This document shows positions 34,611 to 46,105 of a DNA stretch of 64,000 nucleotides, in pieces. The DNA lies in contig CM065801.1 in NCBI GenBank assembly GCA_033398695.1, forward strand, positions 52,958,358-53,022,357, given 5' to 3'. Position 1 is the first letter of the stretch; each line of letters starts with the position of its first letter. Both the position numbers and the translations under genes were made by a program. The notes beneath the pieces are model-generated. The model searched no databases. It saw only the letters and a list, made by a program, of their open reading frames with translations, and was not told the DNA's origin. The DNA comes from Orobanche coerulescens. Lineage: Eukaryota; Streptophyta; Magnoliopsida; Lamiales; Orobanchaceae.

Positions 34611-35315
34611 CCTGTGCATGGCAGTCTACTATTGGGCAGAAAACTGATCTAATGGTGATAAAAACTCATGAAATCTTCAGTGATAAAACATGTCATCTCC
34701 GAGCATACTATGTTCATACGGTTTTTGAAAGATCTCTTACGGATTAAACGACTTCAAGGTACAAGGATACGTATAACCATCACAACATCTTAATTCATCT
34801 TGATCTTCAAGAAAATATCCTAAGTTCAATCCATTGCAATTTTCTAAAATGTATGTTTCCAATATGTAAAGACCTAAGAACTTGCTAATCTCCATGAACT
34901 GGCCAATATCGGTTAGAAGATACATGAATATGCTTAGGAGTCCGAATACTAAAAAGGTTTAATGGTTTATACGATGAAGAAGTGCCGAAACATCGAAAAT
35001 ATCCTTCTAACACATGATGTTCGACTACTCAAGAATTTAACTGACTAGATAATCCCAAATCATGATCAAAACATCCTTCAGAATACTACTAATATTGGTG
35101 AAGAATCACCTACCTCAAAGTAGCGAAGAACACGAATGAACTTGAATAAATCCAACACCGAGAGCTTGGACACCAACCTCCAATGATCTATAATCTTCAA
35201 CTCGGACTAGGATTATGATATGAAGGGTTTAGGATGGAGAGAGTGACTCTCTATGTCTCAGAATTCGGGTTTAGAAAGTGATGAAAGATGAAAAAAATGA
35301 AAAAGGGTGCTGTCC

Positions 35316-35323
35316 TATATATA
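35316..35323 (-). promoter_or_regulatory. TATA box of El-D left LTR
   Basis: TATATATA (minus strand CTATATATAGG) lies beside the truncated palindrome at 35333-35343. Its counterpart is 47537-47544. Confidence 0.5.
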
Positions 35324-35343
35324 GAAAATGGTTATTAGCGCGC

Positions 35344-36037
35344 TGTCACGGGGTTATACTTGCGCCTTGCTAAGTCCTCACCGTGCGGCACTCTTAGGTT
35401 GTCTCAAGCCTAAGTAGTAAGCCTTCTAATCAATAAGACTGCTAGGAAGGAAAGTAAGGAAATGCTTGGGGAAGGTTTTCTCTTATTGCACTGTAGCAAA
35501 TCAGATTTCTAAGTGTGTGTTACAAATGAGCCCCAAGGGGGGGTATTTATACCAATCCTCTTAGGCTAACAAATTACCAACAAAACATTACTATTCCAAG
35601 TATTTACAAGAATGACATCATCTAGAATGATCTATACAATTCTAGGTAATTCTAATAAGTCTTCTTGGAGTCTCCAGCCCCCTCTGGAACGTCCGGCCCG
35701 ACCCGGCCCGAAGTGTCCCGGCCCGGCCCGACCAAGGCCCGATTCGGCCCGTAGAAATATGACCCGATTTCTGACCTTCTGGAACCCTCTTTGACCTTCT
35801 GGAATTGAGTGGTCTCCATCTTGAAGCTTCTAGGGTCTTCTTTCTGAAGAGTGGGTTCCTCGGCTTTTCAATGTCTACTGCTGTCACAAGGCTTTTTTCG
35901 TCTAAGCCTATTATGGGGGGGTAGTCCTATGTGAGCTTGGCCCGGTCCATGCACGCGCGCGAGCCTGCTGCGCGCCCGTCCGGCAGGCTTCGGCCGAATG
36001 CTGTTCGATACCTGCGGCCTTAAGGTGGGGCGTGACA
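35344..36037 (-). repeat. El-E left LTR (3' LTR)
   Basis: A 694-bp LTR from TGTCACGGGGTTATAC to GGGGCGTGACA. It contains CGGCCCG repeats at about 35692-35757. Homologous segments occur in S2 and in 40628-40805. Confidence 0.88.
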
Positions 36038-37464
36038 TTCTCCCCCACCAAAGTCGTGACCGTCCTCGGCACGATGCTTTCCCGATATTCTTCAATCTTC
36101 TGCCGGAATTGCCATAGGTGATCCTCATGTTCCCAGCTATTTTCAACGTCTGGGAGTCCCTTCCAATGCACAAAGTATTCGGTGTATGGGGCCACGCCCC
36201 TTCGTCGAACGTCCCGATGTGAAATGATCTCGGCTACTTCCTTGTCAAAGGAAGTAATCACGGCAGTAGGTGCTTGGTGTGACTGAGCTCGGCCCGGATC
36301 CTCCATGTCCTGATGGTAAGGCTTCAGTTGGCTAACATGAAAGACCGGGTGTATCTTTATCTTCGGCGGTAGTTCCACTCGATAGGAGACTATCCCAACA
36401 CGCCGCTCGATCTTGTAGGGTCCCTCGTATCTTCGGATAAGTCCCTTATGCACAGCCCGAAATGCTTTAAATTGCTGCGGGAGAAATTTCACCATAACTA
36501 AGTCTCCTTCGTTGAACTCGACCGCTCGTCGCTTGATATCGGCCCATTTCTTCATCTTCTTGGCTGCCTTGTCCAATGATGCTCGAGCCAAGTCCGATTC
36601 CTCCTGTAATGACTTAGCAAAGGTATATGCCGCGGGACTCTGTCCCGAGTATCCGGTGGCAATGTTATTCATTGTTGCCGGTTGTCTCCCTGTGGCAAGC
36701 TCGAATGGACTGCGTCCGGTTGATTCACTCTTCTGTAAGTTGTATGAGAATTGGGCCGTGTCTAAGAGTTTGGCCCAATCCCGTTGATTGGCACTCACAT
36801 AGTGCCGCAAGTAGCACTCAAGCAGTGCGTTAACTCGTTCTGTTTGCCCGTCCGTCTGTGGGTGGAAACTTGTTGAGAATGTTAAATTCGAGCCCAATAG
36901 CTTGAAAAGTCCAGACCAAAACTTTCCTGTGAAACGTGGGTCTCGGTCACTCACGATTGTCCTTGGAATGCCCCAATGTTTTACCACATGCTTTAAGAAC
37001 AACTTGGCCGTCTCCAGAGCCGTTACGTCCGCCGGTGCTGGAATAAAGGTTGCGTATTTTGAGAACCTGTCCACCACAACTATGATCGACCCATACCCGT
37101 TTGATTTAGGTAAAGCCACAATAAAGTCCATTGAAACGCTTTCAAAAGGGTGTTCCGGTTTGGGTAATCGTTGAAGTAGTCCACCAGATTGTTGTTGCTC
37201 CACCTTGTCTTGTTGACATACAAGACATGTCCGGACGTATGCCTCAACGTCCTCACGCATCCTGGGCCAAAAGTAGGAATTGTCAATTAAAGCCATTGTA
37301 CGGTGCATACTTGGGTGTCCAGCCCATAGTGTATCGTGGCATTCCTTCATGATGTCCCTCCGTAAGTTTCCCCATTTAGGCACGTACAAACAATTGCCTT
37401 TGGTAAAGAGTAGCTCGTCTCGTTCCCAGAACCGTCTTGTCTTGCCGCTCCTGGCAAGCTCCAT
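35911..37464 (-). CDS. El-E integrase with chromodomain (517 aa open segment)
   Basis: The HHCC zinc-binding region lies at about residues 43-85 (HDTLWAGHPSMHR, CLVCQQ). The DDE core follows: VVVDRFSKYATF, SDRDPRF and QTDGQTERVNALLE, with all three acidic residues present. A GPY-type region (KGLIRRYEGPYKI) and a chromodomain (about 405-465, EYFVHWKGLPDVENSWE) follow; chromodomains bind modified histone tails and guide integration. The frame reads on through the polypurine tract (VGENVTPH) and stops inside the LTR. Upstream the same frame is closed by TAG at 37498-37500. Confidence 0.9.
   Translation of the reverse strand: MELARSGKTRRFWERDELLFTKGNCLYVPKWGNLRRDIMKECHDTLWAGHPSMHRTMALIDNSYFWPRMREDVEAYVRTCLVCQQDKVEQQQSGGLLQRLPKPEHPFESVSMDFIVALPKSNGYGSIIVVVDRFSKYATFIPAPADVTALETAKLFLKHVVKHWGIPRTIVSDRDPRFTGKFWSGLFKLLGSNLTFSTSFHPQTDGQTERVNALLECYLRHYVSANQRDWAKLLDTAQFSYNLQKSESTGRSPFELATGRQPATMNNIATGYSGQSPAAYTFAKSLQEESDLARASLDKAAKKMKKWADIKRRAVEFNEGDLVMVKFLPQQFKAFRAVHKGLIRRYEGPYKIERRVGIVSYRVELPPKIKIHPVFHVSQLKPYHQDMEDPGRAQSHQAPTAVITSFDKEVAEIISHRDVRRRGVAPYTEYFVHWKGLPDVENSWEHEDHLWQFRQKIEEYRESIVPRTVTTLVGENVTPHLKAAGIEQHSAEACRTGAQQARARAWTGPSSHRTTPP
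36038..36050 (-). promoter_or_regulatory. El-E polypurine tract
   Basis: The minus strand reads TGGTGGGGGAGAA immediately before the LTR start TGTCACGCC. It lies inside the integrase reading frame. Confidence 0.8.
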
Positions 37465-37497
37465 GATGTTTCCTGCGAAAGGGTCCTGCCTCAGTCC

Positions 37498-39465
37498 CTA
37501 GCGTATGCGGTCCTTGATGCTTCCCTCGGCCTTAGTCAAGGCTGCAAGCTCGGCCTTCCGGCTCAATGCATCGGCTACTCGGTTAAGTACTCCAGGCTTG
37601 TACTCCAGGGTATAATCGAACTCGGCTAGGAATTCCTGCCATCTTGCTTGTTTTGGCGTGAGCTTCTTCTGAATTTGAAAATAACTTGTGGCTACGTGGT
37701 CTGTTCGTACCACAAACTTTCTCCCAAGTAAATAATGTCGCCAAGCTCTAAGGCAATGTACCACGGAGGTCATTTCCTTCTCATGTACCGAGTACCGTCT
37801 CTCGGTATTATTCAATTTTCTGCTCTCGTAGGCAACGGGATGTCCTAGCTGCATCAATACTCCTCCGATGGCATAATCAGATGCATCGGTCTGAGCCTCA
37901 TAGTCCTTGGCATGGTCTGGCAAGGCAAGAACGGGCTGTTTCGTCACTTCGCCTTTGAGTCGCTCAAAGGCCTCTCGGCACTTATCCGTCCACTCCCATT
38001 TGTGGTCCTTCTTCAGTAGGTCTGTTAATGGTGCGGCTATCCGAGAGTATCCCTAGATGAACTTCCGGTAGTAGTTCACGAGTCCCAGAAATGATCGGAG
38101 TTGGGTTACGCTGGTCGGCGGTTCCCAATCTCGAACGGCTTTCACTTTGGCCTCGTCTATCATTATGCGGCCATCCTTGATACGGTGCCCCAGAAAAGTC
38201 ACTTCCTACTGGGCGAACGAGCACTTCTCCAACTTTGCATAAAGTTCATTGTCCCGCAATGCCTGGAACACCTGTCGCAAGTGTTCTACATGCTTCTCCA
38301 TCGATGATGAGTAAATGACAATATCATCCAAATAAACGACAACAAACTTGTCTATGTATGGTTGAAATACCTCGTTCATCAATGTGCAAAAGGTCGCTGG
38401 GGCGTTTGTAAGCCTGAACGGCATCACAAGGAAATCAAACAAACCATACCTGGTCGCCATGGCGATCTTGGGTTCGTCTCCTTCGACTATCCAGACCTGC
38501 CAATATCCGGATCTTAGGTCGATCATTGAAAAGTATTTGGCACCTCCCAGTTGGTCGAACAACTCTCCAATGAGTGGAATGGGATACTTGTTGCGAACCG
38601 TCAGTTTGTTGAGTGCCCTATAGTCCACGCACATACGTAAGGATCCATCATGCTTCTTCTGGAACAAAACGGGGGATCTATAAGGAGATTTGGATGGTTG
38701 GATCATCTTGGAATCCAACAACTCTTTCAATTGCTTCTGCAGCTCCTTAAGTTCTGGTGATGACATCCTACAGGGTGTCCTCAAAGGTGGCTTCGCATCG
38801 GAAATAAGTTCAATTTTGTGGTCCACATCCCATATGGGCGGCAACTTCTTAGGTAGCTCCGCGGGCATCACGTCCTGGAACTCCTCCAAAATGGCTTGAA
38901 CTTCCTTTGGTATATCCTTGCTTTCAACATCGTTCCCATCATCAGGAACGTAAAATGCAGCGAAGGTCTCTTCCTGCTTTCGAAGTCCTCGACTAAGTTG
39001 CATGTCTGAAAGGGTGCTTGTCCCCTTCGCTTCCCTCCTGGCCGGAATGGCCTGTGTCCTGTCGGAGTCCAAAATGACTAAGGAATCTGAAAATGGAAGA
39101 ATGCAAGCCCGTACCTGATCGAACCATTGTAACCCAAGAACCAAATCGTAGTCATCCATGGTCACTACAGTGAAGGTGATCATTCCCTGCCAGTCACCTA
39201 TCTTTGCTTTCACTCCTCGTGCTTCGCCGGTCACCGGTTTAGCCTGGGTGTTCACTGTCTTGATCGATCCATTTGTTGGAGTGACGGTAAGTCGTAATGC
39301 TTTGGCTACACTGTCCCGCATGAAGTTGTGCGTAGCTCCTGTATCCACTAAATCTTTGATGTGTGTGCCTCCGATCAAGGCATCCACAAACATAGACCCC
39401 TTTCTAGGTCCCTTCGCCGGCTCCACAACGGCTTTGACAGCATTGAGCAAACTCAGTGAGCCCAT
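37498..39465 (-). pseudogene. El-E protease, RT and RNase H with in-frame stops
   Basis: Segments 38206-39465 and 37498-37947 are in one frame. Protease motif [10 protein letters not shown] lies near the start. RT has [10 protein letters not shown] and the active site YLDD ([13 protein letters not shown]). The normally invariant Gly of MPFGLTNAP is Arg (MPFRLTNAP). RNase H shows TDASDYAIGGVL and ADALSRK. TAG codons at 38206-38208 and 38053-38055 break the RT thumb, and TAG at 37498-37500 separates RNase H from integrase. There is no frameshift between 39465 and 36038. Confidence 0.88.
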
Positions 39466-39534
39466 GTGCGCACCATCCGCATCCTCGGTCTCCGTGGTCT
39501 CTTGAATGGTTGCGACCTTCTTCCTCCGAAATGG

Positions 39535-40552
39535 TCAATCGTACTTCAGGTGAGAGGTACTATGACAAATGTGGCAACCTATCGGCTTATCGTTCTCGTC
39601 TACTGGTTGCTTGCCCGAGTATTTGTTTGGCCTGAACCTTGATGGGCGGTCTCCCCCACCTTTGCCTTTATCTGTGCGGAAAGTCCTTGGCTTATCAATG
39701 GTTGTCAACTCCCTTAAGCCCTCGGCCACAGCAATGGCAGTCGCCACGTCCTGGACATTTCGCCTTTCCAACTCTTGCCTCGCAAAGGCTTGAGTCCGTC
39801 CATAAATGCAAACGGCTTGTCGGTTGCCGTCAAGCTTGGTATCTCCAGTACAATTTCTTGGAACTCCTTGACATAGTCTTTGATAGTACGAGTGTGGCTA
39901 AGTCTCTTTAGCCTGCCCCGAGCTTCGAACTCCGTATTCTCGGGATAGAATTGCTTCTTCAATTCGCCCTTGAAGTCTTCCCATGAAGCCATCCTACACG
40001 CACCGCTCTCAATGTCAGCCTGCTTGGTCCGCCACCATAGTACGAATGTGTCTTCTAAGTACAAGGGCGTCGTCCGCAACTTGGTGTCATCATATCGAAT
40101 GTTTGAGGTACCAAAGTACTGCTCCAGGTTCCACAAGAAATTGTCAATCTCCTTGGCGTTTCTCGATCTGTTGAACTTCCCAGGCCTTGGGATGTCAATT
40201 CGTGTGGGTGTCGCACCCACATGTTCTCCATTGGAAATCGACCTCTTCACTGTTGCCATCTCTGTCTTGAGAACTTCCATGCCCTCTTGCATGGCCAAGA
40301 TCATGGCCCGAAAATCGGCCAACTCCTGCCTCATGTCCCCATCACAAGCATTGATAGTAGAAAGAACCTGGTTGTGCAGCTCCTCACCAGCTTCTTCTAA
40401 GTCATCCACCCTTTCGCAACCTCATCGTAGACCTCCTCCAGTCGAGTGACTCGGCTGTCCATGGCAGCAATCCGGTCTATGGACTTGTCTCTGCCCTTCT
40501 TGGTCTTCTCGGCCTGAGTGTTGGGTTGGGTAACGTCGGATGATTGAGCCAT
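39535..40552 (-). pseudogene. gag: El-E gag, frameshifted
   Basis: A start at 40552 (MAQSSDVTQP) gives a coiled-coil-like, charged N terminus. The frame shifts near 40400 and again near 39750. The capsid-like part reads YYVKEF-type gag (IKDYVKEFQEIVLEIP). The single zinc knuckle CHICHSTSHLKYD has its final Cys position replaced by TGA (39535-39537), so one substitution both ends the frame and removes a metal ligand. Downstream the frame leads into protease. Confidence 0.82.
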
Positions 40553-40613
40553 CTTCTTCCTTGCACGATCAGCTAGCAATCTTCGAAACTCCGCCTTGGT
40601 TGTCTCAACCTTG

Positions 40614-40625
40614 GCTCTGATACCA
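40614..40625 (-). promoter_or_regulatory. El-E primer binding site
   Basis: The minus strand reads TGGTATCAGAGC (tRNA-Met type), two bases from the LTR remnant at 40628. Confidence 0.88.
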
Positions 40626-40627
40626 AC

Positions 40628-40805
40628 TTTCACGGGGTTATACTTGCGCCTGGCTAAGTCCTCACCATGCGGCACTCTTAGGTTGTCTCAAGCCTAAGTA
40701 CTAAGCCTTCTAATCAATAAGACTGCTAGGAAGGAAAGTAAGGAAATGCTTGGGGAAGGTTTTCTCTTATTGCACTGTAGCAAATCAGATTTCTAAGTGT
40801 GTGTT
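40628..40805 (-). repeat. El-E right LTR remnant (178 bp)
   Basis: It matches 35344-35521 closely, with the terminal TG changed to TT. After 40805 it passes abruptly into the chromodomain codons of El-D, so a deletion removed about 515 bp of this LTR plus the adjacent El-D end. Confidence 0.85.
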
Positions 40806-41489
40806 GTCCTCTGTTTCCCAAGTGGCCTCTTCAGCTCCATGCCGTGACCATTGTACTTTAACCAAGTGTATTAGTTTATTCCTCAATTGTTTGATCCGAC
40901 TCTCCAGTATCTTGATTGGTCTCTCCTCGAAGGTGCCGTCATTAGCTATCTCGATCTCATCAAACTCAATGATATGACTGGGATCCGGTACATACTTCCG
41001 CAATTGGGATACATGAAACACATTGTGGACGTGACTCAGCGATGGCGGTAAGGCCAACCTATATGCTAAATCCCCAACCCTCTCGAGGATCTCAAATGGC
41101 CCGATATATCTCGGACTTAGCTTACCTTTCCTCCCAAAACAGAAAATTCCTCGTGTAGGAGACACCTTTAATAGTACGCAGTCCCCAATGTCGAACTCTA
41201 GAGGGCGACGACGTACATCTGCATAAGACTTCTGTCGACTCTGGGCAGTCAACAGTCTTTCCCGAATCAAAGCTATCTTCTCTTGAGTCTGAACTATCAA
41301 TTCCGGTTCCATCCCGATCAAGTTCGAAGAATCATCCCAGCACAGGGGCGATCGAAATCTTCTCCCGTACAAAGCTTCAAACGGTGCCATCTTAATAAAA
41401 GCATGCCAACTATTATTGTAGGTGAATTCAATCAACGGCAAATGAACTTCCCAATCAGTTGACCAAGCCAAAGCACAAGCTCTAAGCAT
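40806..41489 (-). pseudogene. El-D integrase C-terminal half and chromodomain
   Basis: This holds the part of integrase deleted in El-B: NNSWHAFIKMAPFEALYGRR, the GPF region (KLSPRYIGPFEILERVG) and VFHVSQLRKYVPDPSH, then the Tekay-type chromodomain (HLVKVQWSRHGAEEATWE). The frame is closed upstream by TAG (41520-41522) and TAA (41514-41516). The C-terminal end is cut at the junction with El-E, after WETED. Confidence 0.85.
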
Positions 41490-41519
41490 GTCTTCTACTG
41501 TTTGTATAGTCCTTTAGGA

Positions 41520-42044
41520 CTAACCGTCCATCTGAGGATGATAAGCCGTGCTAAAGTTCAGCTCGGTCCCCAAAGCCCTATGAACTGCCTTCCAAAAGTG
41601 CGACACGAAGCGACCATCCCGATCTGAAATAATGGTCTTTGGTGTCCCATGTAATCTGACTATCTCTGCAATAAATACTCGCGCCAAATTCTCGGGTCCC
41701 CAAGTATCTTTAATTCCTAGGAAATGAGCCGACTTGGTTAGTCGATCAACTACAACCCAAATCATGTTCATTCCCGTCTTGGTCCTTGGCATACTGATGA
41801 TGAAATCCATCGAGATATCCTCCCACTTCCACTCAGGAATTGGAAGTAGTTTTAACATTCCGGCAGGTCGCTGATGTTCAATCTTAACCTGCTGACAAGT
41901 CAAACACTTCGAAACGTACTCTGCTACGTCCTTCTTCATATTTCCCCACAAGAAGTTTTGTTTTAGATCCTTATACATCTTACTGCTGCCTGGGTGAATA
42001 GAATAGGGAGCGCTGTGAGCTTCCTTCAAAATTGTCCGTCTCAA
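41520..42044 (-). pseudogene. El-D integrase N-terminal half
   Basis: Zinc-binding region ([24 protein letters not shown]) and core with the first Asp ([11 protein letters not shown]) and the second (SDRDGRF), ending at PQMDG before a TAG. The catalytic Glu would lie just beyond the stops. The frame is shifted relative to RNase H. Confidence 0.85.
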
Positions 42045-42228
42045 ATCATCATTCGGGAACGCAAAGTCGACTTTGAAATCTCAGAACTCCATCATCTTGT
42101 ATCACAAATCCTGGGGCTTTTCCTTTCTTTACTTCGTCACATAACCGAAGGATCAGAGAATCGTTCAACTGCTTAGATTTGATTTCCTCGACTAGGGACG
42201 AAGTCAGTTCCATCACATATAGTTTCCC

Positions 42229-43053
42229 TTAGATTTCTGGTGACCATACTTTAATCCCTTCGCGGATCAGTTCTCGTTGAATGCTGGTATGGGACGTAAG
42301 TGCTTCCACCACTCGAAGAGAAACAGGTTTACGGCTCAATGCATCGGCTACTATGTTTGCTTTACCCGGATGATAGAGAATTTCCAATTCGTAATCCTTG
42401 ATCAATTCCAGCCACCTTCTCTGCCTCATGTTTAATTCTTTCTGACTGAAAATGTACTTGAGGCTTTTATGATCTGTAAATATCTGACAATGAGTGCCGT
42501 ATAAATAATGTCGCCAAATTTTCAAGGCAAAGACCACAACTGCTAACTCCAGATCGTGAGTCGGGTAATTAACTTCGTACGATTTTAATTGCCGAGAAGC
42601 ATAGGCAATCACCTTATCCTTTTGCATCAACACACATCCCAGACCCTGATTTGAAGCGTCGCTATATACCATGAACCCATCAGTTCTATCTGGTAATGCT
42701 AAAATGGGTGCTGTAGTCAGTCTCTTTTTAAGTTCATCAAAACCAGCCTGGCATTTCTCATCCCATGTGAACTTTTGAGTTTTCTGTAACATCTGAGTGA
42801 GTGGATGAGCAATTTTGGAAAATCCCTCTACAAAACGGCGATAATATCCAGCAAGTCCCAAGAAACTCCGGACTTCTTTCACGTTATTAGGAGCTTCCCA
42901 TTCCAAGATTGCTTCGACTTTCTTCGGGTCCACCTGAACTCCGTCAGCTGATATCACATGCCCAAGGAAGGTTACTTCCCTAAGCCAAAACTCGCATTTG
43001 GAAAACTTCGCATAAAGCTGTTCATTTCTCAAGGTGCTCAAAACCACACGCAA
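42229..43053 (-). pseudogene. El-D RT thumb and RNase H
   Basis: This continues the RT frame after TAG at 43069-43071. RNase H motifs are [22 protein letters not shown] and ADALSRK. It ends at TAA (42229-42231). Confidence 0.86.
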
Positions 43054-43068
43054 ATGCTCGGCATGCTC

Positions 43069-43962
43069 CTATGTGTATTTCAAATAGATCAAGATGTCAT
43101 CAATGAAAACGACCACAAACTTGTCTAGGTATTCTAAGAATACCCAATTCATCAATTGCATAAATACCGCAGGAGCGTTGGTAAGTTCGAATGGCATCAC
43201 CACGAATTCATAGTGCCCGTACCGGGATCTGAAAGCAGATTTTGGTATATCCGATTCCTTAATTCTCAACTGATGATATCCTGATTGCAAGTCAATCTTC
43301 GAGAATACCCTTGCCCCTTGCAGTTGATCAAACAAGTCGTCGATCCGAGGTATAGGATACTTGTTCTTGATCGGCACCTTGTTTAGCTCCCTGTAATCAA
43401 TACATAATCGGAGGGATCCATCTTTCTTCCGGACAAAGAGAATGGGCGCTCCCCAAGGAGAAACGCTAGGTTGAATATAACCCTTCTGCAATAATTCCTC
43501 CAGTTGCTTCTTTAGTTCATACATCTCGGTTGGAGCCATGCGGTATGGTGCTCTGGAAATAGGAACGGCTCCATGCTCTAATTCGATAGTGAACTCCACT
43601 TCTCTCTGCGGAGGTAACCCAGGTAATTCGTCAGGGAATACATCTGAAAATTCATTCACAACTGGAATAGATGAGAGTTCTACTCCTTCTTCTTTCTTCA
43701 TGGCATAGCACCAAATTCCATGACATCCCTGCTTCAGTAATTTCACTACTTTCATCGCTTTGATTAATCTTCCCGAGCTTCCCGGTCTCCATCCTCTGAA
43801 TAAGTGTTCAGACCCATCATTAGAAATGATATAAATGACCCTCTTTCGGTAATTCAGAATAGCTCCATAATGGTTGAGCCAATCGTCTCCGAGAATTAAA
43901 TCGTCACCATAAATGTCAACTATAATAAGATTCGATGGCCAATCTCTCCCTCCTATAGACAC
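43069..43962 (-). pseudogene. El-D protease end and RT palm
   Basis: RT motifs [10 protein letters not shown] and FIDD ([11 protein letters not shown]) are present. MPFELTNAP replaces the conserved Gly by Glu, which with the Arg in El-E makes two independent losses of this residue. The segment is bounded by TAA (43978-43980) upstream and TAG (43069-43071) downstream in the same frame. Confidence 0.86.
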
Positions 43963-43977
43963 TGGAAAATCTCTAGT

Positions 43978-45465
43978 TTATAGGGTTCCCACAATTTTCT
44001 CTCCGCTCGGTAATCCCACAACGTAAGGTTCACAATCATACAAGCACGAGATCTTCAAACGATTAACACAGTTCAAAGATATAAAAGAATGCGTAGCTCC
44101 TGAATCGAATAAGACACTAACTGGTTGCAAAAGGATCTGAATCATACCTGATGCAACAGCCGTGTTCTGATCGTCTGACTTCTTCATCTCGTAAATACGC
44201 GGAGGAACGGACCCAGCGCTAGATGCTTCTCTTTTCCCAACATTCTGCTGCTGGAAACCACTTTGCTGCATCTGGTTTACACTAGTGTCCTTCGGAACCG
44301 GTGCAGGAGTGCGAGTACCAAAAGATCGAGTCGCATTACTACAAAATGTTGCGCGATGCCCTTCCTGTCCACACTCGAAACAGGTCACAGCGGGTGCGGA
44401 ACAGTCACGTCGAACATGCCCCGCTTTGCCACAGTTATAACATTTCTTCCTCGCTCAAATGCAAGCAGTCGGTCTTTGCCGGAACTTCTTTCCACCTCGA
44501 GAAGGATGTGGAGGCCTCTTGGATGAATGAAATGAGGACTGGCCCCTGCGGGGCCCACTACTCTTATTCGCCGTAAAGTTGCCAGACACTTTCTGCTTCT
44601 TTGCTTCCGTTGATTTCTCTACTGCCGCCTCTTTCATATCGTAGGCCAGCGCCTTGTCCTGATACTGTCGCAGGGTGGTACATTCAAATCCGGACATATA
44701 TTTTTGAATCTCCGGCTTCATCCGCATGTCAAAATGAAAAATCCTCTCCGCCTCAATTCTGACCAAGTGGCGCACATAAGTCAACTAGTGATTAAAAGTC
44801 TTAATCACGTCGGTCACAGATGCCTCTGAATTTTGTGGTGCGAAAAACTCCCGGACTCGGGCCTCCATAACTGGGCGAGGGCAATACTGCGCTTCCATCA
44901 TTAATTTGAACTCCGTCTAGTCAACATTATGCTCCTCAGGTCGAATGGCCTCCCGCCAGTCAAAAGCCTCCCCCGTCAGAAGATACTGGGCGACCGGAAC
45001 CTTTCTGTCGTTGGGACAGTTAATCCCTCCAAAGATCTTCTCTAACTCCTTCAACCAGTGATCCCAAGAAAGCGTCTCAGCAGAACCGTCAAATTTTGGA
45101 GGGTGCAATTTGACAACCTCGGTAAGCCATTTGTCCCCCCGATTAACCTCGTTATGCTGCTGTCCCATCATTGTCTGCATGCGATCAACAACCTGAGCAA
45201 ACTGGTTTATCTGAGCAACCACCTGTTGAAGCACTCCCGGCACGTTAGGATCTGCATTATTATTTGCTGATCCCTGCTGTCCTCCGGAATGGGAATCTGT
45301 TCGACTAGCGTTATTTCTAGGGTAGACACCAAATCTTCCTGTCTCGCATTTCCACGTCCGCGTCCACGACCGCGTCCGCATCCACGACCTCCCATCAACA
45401 TACTGTAAACACAAATACTCAATATCCAGGGCAACTTTTCTAAAAGAAAGTCCGTCAATATTCAC
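43978..45465 (-). pseudogene. gag: El-D gag and start of protease
   Basis: A likely start at 45395 (MGGRGCGRGRGRGRG) is in another frame from the rest, so a frameshift lies near 45350. The main frame has stops TAG 44917-44919 (where Trp is expected), TAG 44785-44787 and TGA 44455-44457. Two CCHC knuckles follow the TGA in frame (CYNCGKAGHVRRDC and CFECGQEGHRATFC), then the protease motif LFDSGATHSFIS. Confidence 0.85.
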
Positions 45466-45640
45466 AAAAAGGATTTAAAATAAAACGGTAGTAACTGAGA
45501 TTAGGAGACTTACAACCACGGTCCACACGACGATACTGGCTCAGCAGTGATGTTACAAACGACCCGTAAATAACGTAAACACACCCAACTAAAACCCGAC
45601 TGCCAAGATATCCATGAATCTTAGCTCCGATACCATATTC
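45466..45640 (-). other. El-D 5' leader with tRNA-Met PBS
   Basis: A short non-coding leader. The PBS at 45624-45635 reads TGGTATCGGAGC on the minus strand and lies five bases from the LTR. Confidence 0.85.
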
Positions 45641-46105
45641 TGTAACACCCCGAGATATTCAGAATAATTACAGCGCCGTAAATCCTTTGTATAAGGATTT
45701 ACAAGGCTAATTAGAAGACTACGAGAATAGTACAAAAACGACATTAATAAAAGGAAATTCAAACCCGTTCTACAACTCAAATAAGTTCATTATTACAAAG
45801 TGTTCCCAAGACAACAACAACATAAACGTACTCGAGTACTGAAATAACTAGAAAATAAGACAATACAATCCACATCACTGAGCCACTTCATCGTCAAGTC
45901 GGTACTGTGGCTGCTTCCCCGCTCCTCGGCTACCTGAACATCAAAACAAATGTCCACCCCCGAAAGGGATAGCAAAACAATGCTAGTACAAGTATTGCAA
46001 TACATAAATCATCAATGCATCATAAAACATACAAAACAGACATCCGTCATCGGAATCCAACGATGTGAATCCTCACGATTCCATCAACACAATACAGGGT
46101 AATCC

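Larger units (their letters stand above)
33400..35343 (-). repeat. El-D left LTR (3' LTR), truncated by El-E
   Basis: It is homologous to 45641-47560 and starts TGTAACACCCCGAGATATTC. It stops at 35343 inside the motif TAGCGCGC, where El-E begins. The last 450 bp or so of this LTR and the El-D polypurine tract are missing. In about 360 bp I counted about 12 substitutions against the right copy. Confidence 0.88.
35344..40805 (-). mobile_element. El-E: Galadriel-like chromovirus, right LTR truncated
   Basis: The LTR (35344-36037) has termini TGTCAC/GTGACA. The internal region carries gag, protease, RT, RNase H, integrase and a classical chromodomain on the minus strand, and the PBS (40614-40625) is tRNA-Met type. 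The integrase frame runs through the polypurine tract into the LTR, as in Galadriel-type elements; that assignment is tentative. The 5' LTR keeps only 178 bp (40628-40805) before joining El-D coding sequence. Gag has frameshifts and pol has three in-frame TAGs. The insertion lies inside a TAGCGCGCGCTA palindrome of El-D. Confidence 0.88.

Noticed and set aside
37982..38224. 80-aa minus-strand ORF within El-E RT
   Set aside because: It is in the wrong frame; the true RT frame continues through this interval with TAG stops at 38206 and 38053.
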